A DNA stretch of 53,852 nt, from assembly GCA_964480635.1 (NCBI GenBank), contig CAYZQE010000006.1:1-53852 (forward strand), read 5' to 3'. Every line of letters begins with the position of its first letter. Position 1 is the first letter of the stretch. The position numbers and the translations under genes were made by a program. A model generated the notes under the pieces. The model was not told where the DNA came from, searched no databases, and saw nothing but the letters and a program-made list of their open reading frames with translations. Source of the stretch: CAYZQE01 sp964480635 (GTDB taxonomy: Bacteria > Pseudomonadota > Gammaproteobacteria > GCA-001735895). This document shows, piece by piece, positions 8,749 through 17,494 of this stretch.

Positions 8749-9321
8749 TTAATAATTAGACTCTTCTTTGAGGCCTAAAAGCGCATCTTTAAGGCTGCTT
8801 GTTGCTGGCTCATCACCCAGCCAAATTTTAAGTAAGGCTTGGTTAAATTCGGCCCCTGCAATGGTCACTTTATCAGTGCCGTTTATACTAAATGTGGTGC
8901 CTTTTTTTATCGTGTAATCAAACATTAAAACATCATTTTCTTTAACACCTTGGTATTGTGCTAAAAGTTGATCAATGCGACTTTTAAGGTTTTTGAATTC
9001 ATCGCTAGTTAGATTATCTTCAAATCCATCTATCATGCTATCGATCATTTTTTCTTTATTAATTTCGTCATAAACAATGTGCATGACTAAGCGCTTATCA
9101 CCGTTTTGGGTAATGACAATATTCGCATCTTGGCTAGGCGATTCTACATATAGTGCAGCAGCATAAATTTTAAAAAATATTTTATAGCGAATGCCTGCGC
9201 CATTTAGTTTTAAATTAGTGTTTTCAATGCGGTCTGTAAATTGCACTCCTGCGACTTCAACAGCCGAGACATTAAAAGAGAGTAAAGCAAATATAAAGAG
9301 TGATGAAATCTGTTTTAACAT
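8749..9321 (-). CDS. secreted chalcone-isomerase-like protein
   Basis: This protein of about 190 residues has a signal peptide (MLKQISSLFIFALLSF..., cleavage near VSA) and a chalcone-isomerase-like fold signature (VAGVQFTDRI, GAGIRYKIFFKIYAAALYV). Bacterial members of this family are periplasmic proteins of unknown function and probably do not isomerise chalcones. The start at 9321 is preferred to one 13 codons upstream because it yields the signal peptide and follows an AAGGA site. It is the first gene of a leftward run with the TSUP and MFS permeases. Confidence 0.8.
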   Translation of the reverse strand: MLKQISSLFIFALLSFNVSAVEVAGVQFTDRIENTNLKLNGAGIRYKIFFKIYAAALYVESPSQDANIVITQNGDKRLVMHIVYDEINKEKMIDSMIDGFEDNLTSDEFKNLKSRIDQLLAQYQGVKENDVLMFDYTIKKGTTFSINGTDKVTIAGAEFNQALLKIWLGDEPATSSLKDALLGLKEESNY

Positions 9322-9577
9322 GATCGTTTTTCCTTTTATTGTGAACTCGCTATCCTGCATTTTTTAGGTTTCAGAGTAAACAGAATTTAGTGTTTTTATA
9401 TGAAATATTAAATATAAAGAGTAGAAGTATTAAATGTTTTGATAGATCAATAAAAGTGTTGCAAAAGTATTAAAGATGGGAAATAATCAAACAGCCTCGT
9501 TCATGCTTTTGAATGGGATAATAATAAAAAATTTAACCAGTGTTTGTTGGTTAATTAATAATCATCTGAGGATAACA

Positions 9578-10675
9578 ATGAAAAGACGTGACGTATTAAA
9601 AAGCGGCCTTGCGGCTGCAATAGGCACAGGCGCGGCTCTATCTGCTGCACCTGCTTTTGCTAAAAAAGGTAAGCGAATTGAAATTACCATGGTTTCTACA
9701 TGGCCACGTGACTTTCCTGGGCTAGGAACGGGTGCTCAACGTTTTGCTAAACGCTTAACGGATATGACAGACGGTCGTATTACGGTTAACTATTTTGCCG
9801 CTAATGAGCGTGTAAAAGCATTTGACTCATTTGATGAAGTGGCATCAGGCAACGCGCAAATGTACCACGCCGCTGAATACTATTGGAAAGGCAAACACCC
9901 AGGCTTTGCTTATTTCACATCAGTACCATTTGGTATGACGTATAACGAAATTAATGCTTGGATTCAGCACGGTGGTGGCCAAGAATTATGGGATGAGCTG
10001 GCAGCAGGCTATGGCTTAAAATGTTTGCCTTGTGGTAACACCGGTGTACAAATGGGCGGTTGGTTTCGTAAAGAAATGAACTCTGCCGCTGATTTTAAAG
10101 GCTTAAAAATGCGCATGCCCGGCTTAGGTGGCGACGTTATTGCTAAGTTAGGCGCTTCACCTGTTTCATTACCTGGCGGACAAATTTATGAAAACCTAGT
10201 GTCTGGTGCGATTGATGCCACTGAGTGGGTTGGTCCTTGGAATGATAAATTCATGAAGTTTTACGAAGCCGCTAAATATTATTACTACCCAGGTATGCAT
10301 GAGCCAGGTGCTATGTTGTCTTTAGGTATGAATAAGAAATTTTGGGATGGCTTGACTAAAGCAGATCAATTAACCATTCAAGCTGCCGCTGAAACTGAAA
10401 ACTCAATCATGATGTCTGAGTACAATGCTAATAATGGTGATGCCTTAAAGCAATTAGTGTCTGAGCAAGGCGTTAAATTACGTCGTTTTAGTGATGATAT
10501 TTATGATAGTTTTGGTGAGGCAGCAGCAGAAGTATTTGAAGAAGTGCAATCTCATAGTAAATTAGCAAAAACGATTCATGAAAGTTTCTTAAAGTCTCGC
10601 GAATCTGTGGGTAGTTGGGCTAAAATTTCTGATCAAGAATATGTTCAACAAAGAAACCGTGTATTAGGTCTGTAG
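9578..10675 (+). CDS. TRAP transporter solute-binding protein, DctP family
   Basis: This periplasmic binding protein of a tripartite ATP-independent transporter has about 365 residues. The N terminus MKRRDVLKSG with a hydrophobic stretch and APAFA is a twin-arginine (Tat) signal. ITMVSTWPRDFPGLG, PFGMTYNEINAW and the SGAIDATEWVGPWND block are typical of the group containing the 2-oxo/hydroxy-acid binders TakP and the Thermus lactate binder TTHA0766. ATG 9578 has GAGGA upstream. The matching permease genes and lutABC follow, so lactate or a similar hydroxyacid is the likely ligand by inference. A terminator hairpin separates it from dctQ, which would favour excess binding protein. Confidence 0.9.
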   Translation: MKRRDVLKSGLAAAIGTGAALSAAPAFAKKGKRIEITMVSTWPRDFPGLGTGAQRFAKRLTDMTDGRITVNYFAANERVKAFDSFDEVASGNAQMYHAAEYYWKGKHPGFAYFTSVPFGMTYNEINAWIQHGGGQELWDELAAGYGLKCLPCGNTGVQMGGWFRKEMNSAADFKGLKMRMPGLGGDVIAKLGASPVSLPGGQIYENLVSGAIDATEWVGPWNDKFMKFYEAAKYYYYPGMHEPGAMLSLGMNKKFWDGLTKADQLTIQAAAETENSIMMSEYNANNGDALKQLVSEQGVKLRRFSDDIYDSFGEAAAEVFEEVQSHSKLAKTIHESFLKSRESVGSWAKISDQEYVQQRNRVLGL

Positions 10676-10702
10676 TTTAGACTTTTAATTGGTAAAACAT
10701 TT

Positions 10703-10726
10703 ACGGAGCCTTCTGGCTCCGTTTTT
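10703..10726 (+). terminator. hairpin terminator after TRAP binding protein
   Basis: ACGGAGCC / GGCTCCGT with a 4-base loop is followed by GTTTTTG. It lies between the binding-protein gene and the permease genes. It probably terminates most transcripts and lets some through, giving more binding protein than permease. Confidence 0.8.
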
Positions 10727-10747
10727 GTGTATAGGCTTTAAAGTTTT

Positions 10748-10790
10748 TAACCCCTCACCCCAATCCTCTCCCGCTAGGAAAGGGGGCAAT
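10748..10790. repeat. CCCCTCACCCC-type interspersed element
   Basis: A C-rich then G-rich block (begins CCCCTCACCCCAATCCTCTC, then GGAAAGGGGG) is strikingly unlike the AT-rich surroundings. Similar CCCTCACCC/GGGAGAGG repeats are scattered between genes in many proteobacterial genomes. A shorter related block occurs at 43321-43344. No gene content is seen. Confidence 0.5.
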
Positions 10791-10802
10791 TGAGTAATAA
10801 TA

Positions 10803-11843
10803 ATGAACTGGATACAACTCAGTCGAATCAGTGCGTACCTAATGGTATCGGCTGTCTTTCTTTATCTTATTAATAATTACTTAGTTTATTGGCAAGGCTT
10901 ACCCGGTACTTATGCACTAGCAGAGCATTATGCATGGTTGGGTGATGATGCCAATAACTTAAAAGATGGTGATGTTCTTCGTGCTCAAATTCAGTTCATA
11001 ACTTATTTAGGCTTACTTGGCTTAGCCGCGCTTTATGCTATAAAACGGGCACCAGTTCCTTTAGCCGATGAAGTGAAACGATTCTCTGATTTATCAGCTT
11101 ATATCATTCGCAGTTGTTTTTGGGCAGTGTTACTTATTGGTGTTGTCGATACAGTTATTTCGCTATTAAGAGTCGAAGATTTTATAGAATTTTGGGTGAG
11201 TCCAGAATTAGAAGCTGAGCTTGGTCGCGCTATTTTTCGCGGTAGTTATATTCACTACCCCTTAATTTTAATCTCGTTTTTCATTGCTTATTTTGTGCGT
11301 TCAGTGAGTTATACATGGCTTGCGTTAATGGTTGTTCTCTCAGAGTTTATGATTGTTGTCACGCGCTTTATATTTTCATACGAACAAGCCTATATGGGTG
11401 ATGTGGTACGCTTTTGGTACGCCGCTTTATTTTTATTTGCCAGTGCTAATACCCTGGTTCAAGACGGGCATGTACGTGTTGATGTGCTGTATGCAACCTT
11501 AAAAAGGCGAACCAGAGCATTCACCAATGTGGTGGGTATTCATTTATTTGGCTTTCCCATTTGTTGGGTTATTTTAATGCAAGGCATGGGGGGCAAAGCG
11601 AATAGCATTAATAGTCCCTTGCTTAGTTTTGAAATATCACAAAGTGGTTATGGCCTATACGTTAAGTATTTAATGGCCGGTTTTTTAGTGGTGTTTGCGG
11701 TATCAATGATTATTCAATTCACCAGTTATTTTTTACATAACGTGAATATTATTAACAGCAAAGCATGTGCCGATGAAGAGGATGAAAGTTATAATAATAT
11801 CTGTAGTTTAGGCTCAACGATAGCCAAGCAACGGGAGCTATAA
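10803..11843 (+). CDS. TRAP transporter small permease (DctQ), enlarged
   Basis: This 346-residue inner-membrane protein is the small (Q) subunit of the TRAP transporter. The DctQ core lies in the C-terminal half, with the family motif GHVRVDVLY and flanking membrane segments. DctQ proteins are normally about 160-200 residues with four TM segments. This one has an extra N-terminal membrane region of about 150 residues (segments near 10-28, 60-80 and 105-120). It lies 2 bp upstream of the large-subunit gene. The tail after the last TM segment is hydrophilic and acidic (DEEDE). Confidence 0.85.
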   Translation: MNWIQLSRISAYLMVSAVFLYLINNYLVYWQGLPGTYALAEHYAWLGDDANNLKDGDVLRAQIQFITYLGLLGLAALYAIKRAPVPLADEVKRFSDLSAYIIRSCFWAVLLIGVVDTVISLLRVEDFIEFWVSPELEAELGRAIFRGSYIHYPLILISFFIAYFVRSVSYTWLALMVVLSEFMIVVTRFIFSYEQAYMGDVVRFWYAALFLFASANTLVQDGHVRVDVLYATLKRRTRAFTNVVGIHLFGFPICWVILMQGMGGKANSINSPLLSFEISQSGYGLYVKYLMAGFLVVFAVSMIIQFTSYFLHNVNIINSKACADEEDESYNNICSLGSTIAKQREL

Positions 11844-11845
11844 AG

Positions 11846-14509
11846 ATGGAATTATTCTTTTTAATACTGTTGTTAGTTATCATGATTGGCGCGCTAACAT
11901 CTGGTTTTCCAGTTGCATTTGTATTGCCGGGTGCTGCCATTATAACCATAACGCTTGCAGCAATAAGCGGCTATCTATTTGCAGGCGATGTTGATGCCTA
12001 TTTTGTATTAGGTGGGCCTAATCAATGGTTAAGTGCAGGGGTGACCAATTTTCGAAGTTTGTATTGGAATGTTGAACGCGACACCTTAATTGCGATTCCA
12101 CTGTTTATCTTCATGGGTATTATGCTGCAACGTTCGCGTATTGCAGAAGATTTGCTGGTTGCTATGGCGCAATTGTTTGGCCCAATACCTGGTGGTTTAG
12201 GTATTTCTGTTGTGTTTGTTGGTGCTTTACTGGCTGCAACAACGGGTATTGTCGGCGCAACAGTGATAGCGATGGGTTTAATTTCACTGCCAGCCATGAT
12301 GCGTAATAAATATGACCCTTCATTAGCTTGTGGCACTATTTGTGCGTCGGGCACTTTGGGGCAAATTATACCGCCATCCATTGTACTGATTATCTTAGCC
12401 GATCAATTAGCGAATGCAGCAGACCAAGCGGCTACGGCACGTAAAGCAGATTATAAAGAAAGCACTGGCGAATTTTCGATGCCGGGTGATTTTGACGTCA
12501 TATCAGCCAGTGCTGGCGATATGTTTATGGGGGCATTTATACCGGGCTTAATTTTAGTCGGGCTGTATATGGCTTACATACTCATCATTGCATGGTTTAA
12601 ACCACATTTAGCGCCACCTGTACCTTTTGAAGGTGCTTATGACCGAAAATTTTTAGGCCGTGTATTATTGGCATTATTACCCCCGTTATCCCTTATTTTT
12701 ATTGTTTTAGGTTCAATTGTTTTAGGCGTAGCAACGGTAAACCAAGCGGGTGCCATTGGTGCTGTGGGTGCTTTAATTATGGGCAGTTACCGTTTGTTTG
12801 AAGGAAAAAAACGAGTTTATTATCCGGCCATATTAGCCATAGGTTCCGTGCTGGTTATTTTTGTTTTGCTATCTCAGTTTGATCTCAACATTAAAAACAT
12901 TACCAATGACCGCGATCAACTGGGTGTGATTTTGGCTTTGATGGCTGTGGCGGGTTTATTAACGGCTATCATATGGAGCATCTACCGAGTTTGGAAAGTG
13001 GATAACACCTTAAAAGAAGTGATGTCTGAAACCGCCAAAACAACCTCTATGGTGTTTATCATCTTAATCGGTGCGGCCATGCTGACGTCTGCTTTCAGAG
13101 CATTTGGTGGAGAAGAGCTGGTTAAAGAATATCTCACCGGTTTATCGGGCGGCTTTTGGATGCAATTTATTGTGGTCATGCTGGTTATCTTTTTATTGGG
13201 TTTCTTTTTAGACTTTATAGAAATAGCAGTGGTGGTAGTGCCTATTGTTGCCCCTATTTTATTAGCCAACCCAGAAGCCAATGTAACAGCCGTTTGGTTA
13301 GGTGTGATGATTGGGTTAAACATTCAAACCTCATTTTTAACGCCACCTTTTGGTTTTGCCTTATTTTATTTACGCGGCGTGGCCTCTAAGGCGATTAAAA
13401 CAACGCATATATATAAAGGAGCCGTGGCTTTTATCGGGCTTCAATTACTGGGTTTAACCATTGCCGGTTTTTACCCCGCATTGGTTAATTACTTACCCAA
13501 CAAAACCTATTTAACCTCTGAAACAGCGCCGCCACCCAGTAATCCTAAGCTTCAGTTGTGCATGGAAGACGATATTTTTAAGCTGTATGAGTCAGATCAA
13601 CCTCAGTTAATGTCAGCGATATCAACCATCAAAACTGTCGATATTGCTTATATGCCTGATGGCGTTCAAACATCATTAAATGAAAGTTATCAAGCCGCAG
13701 AGCAAGTGTTTAAAAAGGTTGAAGATATCACTTTAGCGGAACAGGCCGTCAATGAATTTAAACCAACTTATAGACTGATTCATCGCAACATACGCTCAGT
13801 ACAAAAACAAAGACGACAGTTAGATAAAAACAATAGGGGGCTGAATAAAGAAATTAGAGATTTAAAATATGAAGATGACGTGCCTGATACCAAAGCTGCT
13901 GAGTTAGAAGCGCAAATTGTAGCCAATAATCTGCTAAAAGAAGACCTTGAAAAAGAGCTTCCTGAGGGCTGGGAAGAGACCAGAAAGCAATACAGAGCCT
14001 TAGCTAAAGCAGAGTTAAATGCACGACGCCAATATCGCCGCCATGTGGATGATAGTTATCAAGTGTTGTTGGATACAGAGCAAGCTATTTTAGCGGTAGA
14101 TGCCTTAACAACGGTTAAGCCTTTGATTGAAGGGCTGTCCAGTGTGATTCAAACAGAAGAGTCAAAAGTCGCCATTGATAAGATTAAAGCGGTCGCCAAT
14201 AAACTGGATAGCATTAAAAATGCTCACATCATTAAGGCACCATTATCAAAAGCCAGACGGGCATTACGTGGGTCTAACCCCGATCAAGCTAAGGCGCTTG
14301 GTTTGTTAAATAAATCGTTAGTATTATTAGAGCAAGAAACACAGTGGAGACAACAGGCTAAAACTGATTTTATAAGCCATTTAGTGGTTTATAGAAAGAG
14401 TGTCAGCCAAACGATTGGTGCGCGTTTACAAGAAAAGTTGACAATAGATCAAGCTAAAAGCATCGCGAGTTGTTTGTCTGAACATAAGGATATTTCACTT
14501 AATTTTTAA
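11846..14509 (+). CDS. TRAP transporter large permease (DctM) with long C-terminal extension
   Basis: This 887-residue protein is the substrate-translocating subunit of the TRAP transporter. Residues 1 to about 550 are the membrane domain, with the signatures GFPVAF, ATTGIVGATVIAMG, GTICASGTLGQIIPPS, FLDFIEIAVVVVPI and NIQTSFLTPPFGFALFY. It is interrupted by a hydrophilic loop near 195-225 and extra TM segments near 300-380. Residues about 555-887 are soluble, charged and rich in Lys/Glu/Gln, with strong coiled-coil character (for example QRRQLDKNNRGLNKEIRDL). Typical DctM proteins are about 430 residues, so the tail is unusual. Its role is unknown. Confidence 0.88.
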   Translation: MELFFLILLLVIMIGALTSGFPVAFVLPGAAIITITLAAISGYLFAGDVDAYFVLGGPNQWLSAGVTNFRSLYWNVERDTLIAIPLFIFMGIMLQRSRIAEDLLVAMAQLFGPIPGGLGISVVFVGALLAATTGIVGATVIAMGLISLPAMMRNKYDPSLACGTICASGTLGQIIPPSIVLIILADQLANAADQAATARKADYKESTGEFSMPGDFDVISASAGDMFMGAFIPGLILVGLYMAYILIIAWFKPHLAPPVPFEGAYDRKFLGRVLLALLPPLSLIFIVLGSIVLGVATVNQAGAIGAVGALIMGSYRLFEGKKRVYYPAILAIGSVLVIFVLLSQFDLNIKNITNDRDQLGVILALMAVAGLLTAIIWSIYRVWKVDNTLKEVMSETAKTTSMVFIILIGAAMLTSAFRAFGGEELVKEYLTGLSGGFWMQFIVVMLVIFLLGFFLDFIEIAVVVVPIVAPILLANPEANVTAVWLGVMIGLNIQTSFLTPPFGFALFYLRGVASKAIKTTHIYKGAVAFIGLQLLGLTIAGFYPALVNYLPNKTYLTSETAPPPSNPKLQLCMEDDIFKLYESDQPQLMSAISTIKTVDIAYMPDGVQTSLNESYQAAEQVFKKVEDITLAEQAVNEFKPTYRLIHRNIRSVQKQRRQLDKNNRGLNKEIRDLKYEDDVPDTKAAELEAQIVANNLLKEDLEKELPEGWEETRKQYRALAKAELNARRQYRRHVDDSYQVLLDTEQAILAVDALTTVKPLIEGLSSVIQTEESKVAIDKIKAVANKLDSIKNAHIIKAPLSKARRALRGSNPDQAKALGLLNKSLVLLEQETQWRQQAKTDFISHLVVYRKSVSQTIGARLQEKLTIDQAKSIASCLSEHKDISLNF

Positions 14510-14516
14510 AATCACC

Positions 14517-14625
14517 GCTCAGCTCACCCCTAAAATACGCCATATCAGCGTTGAAAAGTGCTCATTTACACATGTAAACACACACTTTTCGCCTTGATCT
14601 GATGCATTTTAGGGGCAATCTGAGC
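14517..14625. repeat. nested long palindrome between dctM and lutA
   Basis: Three nested inverted repeats share one centre. The outer arms are 14517-14548 and 14599-14625: GCTCAG, then CCCCTAAAAT, then ATCAG on the left, pairing with CTGAT, ATTTTAGGGG and CTGAGC on the right. The middle arms are GAAAAGTG (14553-14560) with CACTTTTC (14583-14590). The inner arms are TTTACA (14565-14570) with TGTAAA (14573-14578). It could act as a terminator or mRNA-stability element. The structure also resembles REP/MITE-type interspersed palindromes. Confidence 0.75.
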
Positions 14626-14681
14626 AGAGATTAGCTATGTGGTTAATCATTGATCAGCAACTTTTTAATTAGAGATGGTTT

Positions 14682-15425
14682 ATGACTCATAATGTTGGAT
14701 TATTCGTCACATGTTTAATTGACATACAGCGGCCATCAGTCGCTTTTGCTGCGATTAAATTGCTAGAGCATGCGGGCTGTAAAGTGTCTGTGCCCGAACA
14801 GCAAACATGCTGTGGCCAACCCGCTTATAATAATGGTGATGAAAACTCAGCACAAAAAATGGCACAACAAGTAATAGCTACCTTTGAAGAGTTTGATTAT
14901 TGTGTTGCGGCATCTGGTTCTTGTGTGGGCATGATTAAAGTTCATTATCCCAAAATTTTTAAACACGACAGCGATTGGCATCAACGAGCAGTGGCTTTAG
15001 CGCAAAAGAGTTTTGAATTATCAGCCTTTTTATGCAATGAGTTGAAGGTGACTGAATTTGGTACAAGCCTAAGTGCACGGATGACCTATCATGATTCCTG
15101 TTCTGGTTTACGTGAATTAAAAATATTTAATCAACCGCGTAGCTTATTAGCTAATGTTAAAGGCTTAAAGCTTGTCGAGTTGGATGATCATCAAGTGTGC
15201 TGTGGATTCGGCGGCACATTCTCAGTTAAATTTTCAGATATCAGCGGCCAAATGGTTGACCAAAAAAGCCAGCAGATTATCCAGACTAAAGCTCAATTAG
15301 TGGCTGCTGGTGATTTAGGGTGTTTGATAAACATTGCTGGGCGTTTAAAAAGAATTGGTTCAGATATTAAGGTTTATCATTGGGCTGAAATAGTGGCTGG
15401 TCTTAATGAAATTGATGGGATATAA
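14682..15425 (+). CDS. lutA: lactate utilisation protein A (Fe-S oxidoreductase)
   Basis: This 247-residue LutA/YkgE-type protein is a subunit of the LutABC L-lactate oxidising complex (lactate to pyruvate). It contains two cysteine-rich CCG domains: CLIDIQRP with TCCGQPAYN in the N-terminal half, and HDSCSGLREL with VCCGFGGTFSVKF in the C-terminal half. These motifs bind an Fe-S cofactor. ATG at 14682 follows AGAGATGG. It lies 2 bp before lutB and starts a closely spaced seven-gene run. Related CCG proteins occur in glycolate oxidase and heterodisulfide reductase, but the LutB and LutC neighbours settle the assignment. Confidence 0.92.
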   Translation: MTHNVGLFVTCLIDIQRPSVAFAAIKLLEHAGCKVSVPEQQTCCGQPAYNNGDENSAQKMAQQVIATFEEFDYCVAASGSCVGMIKVHYPKIFKHDSDWHQRAVALAQKSFELSAFLCNELKVTEFGTSLSARMTYHDSCSGLRELKIFNQPRSLLANVKGLKLVELDDHQVCCGFGGTFSVKFSDISGQMVDQKSQQIIQTKAQLVAAGDLGCLINIAGRLKRIGSDIKVYHWAEIVAGLNEIDGI

Positions 15426-15427
15426 CC

Positions 15428-16846
15428 ATGAAAATTGAAAGTAAATATTTTCATGAAAAGTCTGCTAAAGCCTTAAAAAGCGCATCACTACAACAGGCCT
15501 TAAGCAAAGTAAAAACGGGCTTTATTGATAAACGACGTAAAGCCGTAGAAAATTTTGAAGGTTTCGATGCGCTTAAAAAATCAGTGCATGACATGCGTGA
15601 TTTTACGCAACAACATTTAGATTATTATTTAATTGAGTTTGAACAAACATTAAAAAATAATGGTGGTCATTGTCATTTTGCATCAACACCTGAGCAAGCT
15701 AATCAAATTATTGTTGATCTTTGTTTACAACAAAATGCTAAAAAAATAGCCAAAGGTAAGTCGATGGTGGGTGAAGAAACTGCCTTAAACGATGCCTTAG
15801 AAGCGCATGCTTTTGATGTTATAGAAACAGATTTAGGCGAATACATCATTCAACTGGCTAAGGAGCCACCTAGCCATATTATTGCACCCGCCATTCATAA
15901 AACACGCGAACAAATAACGCAGTTGTTTGCAAAATTTCATCATAATAATAATTTAGACGCATCGCCCACCAGCATTGAAGCCATTGTGACGGAAGCCCGT
16001 GGCGTTTTAAGGCAGCAATTTTTAAGCGCAGATGTTGGAATTACGGGTGCTAATTTTTTAATTGCAGAGTCGGGCAGCAGTGTTTTAATTACTAATGAAG
16101 GCAATGGTGATTTAAGCAGTTGTTTGCCAAAAACACATATTGTCATTACCAGTATCGATAAAGTATTACCCACCTTTGCCGATGCGCATGCAGCCGTGCG
16201 TTTATTAACGCGCAGTGCAACAGGGCAACCGATAACAAATTATTTCACCTTGCATTCGGGGCCTAAAGGCGCAGATGATTTAGATGGGCCAGATGAGTTT
16301 CATGTTGTGTTACTGGATAATGGTCGCAGTGAGTTATTAAAAACAGAATTTAAAGAAGTGTTGCGCTGCATCCGTTGTGGCGCGTGCATGAATCATTGTC
16401 CTGTTTATGCCAGTGTCGGGGGGCATGCTTATGGCTGGGTTTATCCGGGGCCAATTGGCTCTATATTAACGCCTCTCATGAAAGGTTTAGACGATGCATC
16501 AATCTTACCTAATGCCTGTACTATGTGTGGTCGTTGTGCCGAAGTCTGCCCAGTGGAAATACCATTACCGAAGTTATTGCGTGATTTACGCAATGGCGAA
16601 TATCAACAAAAATTATCTAAATCCAGTTTACGCTTTAACTTAAAGGTTTGGGTTTATTTGGCAACAAGGCCAAAGTTATATCATCTGTTAACCCATTTGG
16701 TGTGTGGTTTTTGGGGCTTGTTGGGCAAAAAATCAATTTCAACGTTTCCCATGTTATCGCCTTGGTTAAAACACCGTGATTTACCCTTGCCTCAAGGTCA
16801 GACTTTTCAGCAACAATACAAGCGTGCGCAAAGAGGGGAAAAATAA
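15428..16846 (+). CDS. lutB: lactate utilisation protein B (ferredoxin-type)
   Basis: This 472-residue LutB/YkgF subunit combines an N-terminal LUD (DUF162) domain with a C-terminal dicluster ferredoxin domain. Two [4Fe-4S] motifs are clear: CIRCGACMNHCPVY and CTMCGRCAEVCPVEI, near residues 315-375. The LUD part shows EETALNDALEAH and ITGANFLIAESGS. It passes electrons from lactate oxidation towards the respiratory chain, probably at the inner membrane surface. Its stop overlaps the lutC start (TAATG). Confidence 0.93.
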   Translation: MKIESKYFHEKSAKALKSASLQQALSKVKTGFIDKRRKAVENFEGFDALKKSVHDMRDFTQQHLDYYLIEFEQTLKNNGGHCHFASTPEQANQIIVDLCLQQNAKKIAKGKSMVGEETALNDALEAHAFDVIETDLGEYIIQLAKEPPSHIIAPAIHKTREQITQLFAKFHHNNNLDASPTSIEAIVTEARGVLRQQFLSADVGITGANFLIAESGSSVLITNEGNGDLSSCLPKTHIVITSIDKVLPTFADAHAAVRLLTRSATGQPITNYFTLHSGPKGADDLDGPDEFHVVLLDNGRSELLKTEFKEVLRCIRCGACMNHCPVYASVGGHAYGWVYPGPIGSILTPLMKGLDDASILPNACTMCGRCAEVCPVEIPLPKLLRDLRNGEYQQKLSKSSLRFNLKVWVYLATRPKLYHLLTHLVCGFWGLLGKKSISTFPMLSPWLKHRDLPLPQGQTFQQQYKRAQRGEK

Positions 16847-17481
16847 TGCCAGCACGTGATCAAATTTTAAATAATATTAGGCGAAATTTAGGCGGCCAGT
16901 TGGCAGACAAACAAACTGTGTTAACGGCTTATAAACAGTTAAATAAACATGCCTTACGTAAACCTGCATCTAATATCATTGATGCATTTCAAACAGAACT
17001 AGAAGCTTTGGTCGGACAAGTAACGCGTGTGAGCCAAACACAAGATGTTGCATCGATTGTGCTAAAAATATTAGAAAGTCATGATTCAAAAAACTTATTA
17101 ATAACTAACTCTGAATTATGTGCACAAATTAAATGGCCTGATGATATTAAAATTGAAAGTCGAAAAGCAGAAGACAAGGATAAAGTCTCTTTAAGCAGTG
17201 CTTATGCAGGTATTGCAGAGACGGGCAGTGTGGTTATGTGTTCATCACCACAAACGCCCACAACGCATAATTTTTTAGTGGAAGATCATGTCGTATTGTT
17301 ACCTGCATCACGACTTTTTACGCACTTGGAAGTTCTGTGGGATGAAATGGATCTAAACAGCATGCCAAGAGCTATTAATATTCTAACAGGGCCGTCACGA
17401 ACTGCGGATGTTGAACAAACACTTCAAATAGGCGCGCACGGGCCTTTGCGTTTTCATGTCATTCTCTTGCTTAATGAATAA
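16846..17481 (+). CDS. lutC: lactate utilisation protein C (LUD domain)
   Basis: This 211-residue LutC/YkgG subunit consists of a single LUD domain. The conserved block SSAYAGIAETGSVVMCSS and the C-terminal LTGPSRTADVEQTLQIGAHGP are characteristic. It is translationally coupled to lutB through TAATG. No local repressor gene (LutR/LldR type) is present, so control is not obvious from the window. Confidence 0.92.
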   Translation: MPARDQILNNIRRNLGGQLADKQTVLTAYKQLNKHALRKPASNIIDAFQTELEALVGQVTRVSQTQDVASIVLKILESHDSKNLLITNSELCAQIKWPDDIKIESRKAEDKDKVSLSSAYAGIAETGSVVMCSSPQTPTTHNFLVEDHVVLLPASRLFTHLEVLWDEMDLNSMPRAINILTGPSRTADVEQTLQIGAHGPLRFHVILLLNE

Positions 17482-17494
17482 GGGTGAATGAATA

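Noticed and set aside
9439..9450. TTGAT-AG-ATCAA palindrome upstream of the TRAP binding protein, considered as an FNR/CRP box.
   Set aside because: The FNR consensus has four bases between half-sites and this has two. The resemblance is not specific enough.
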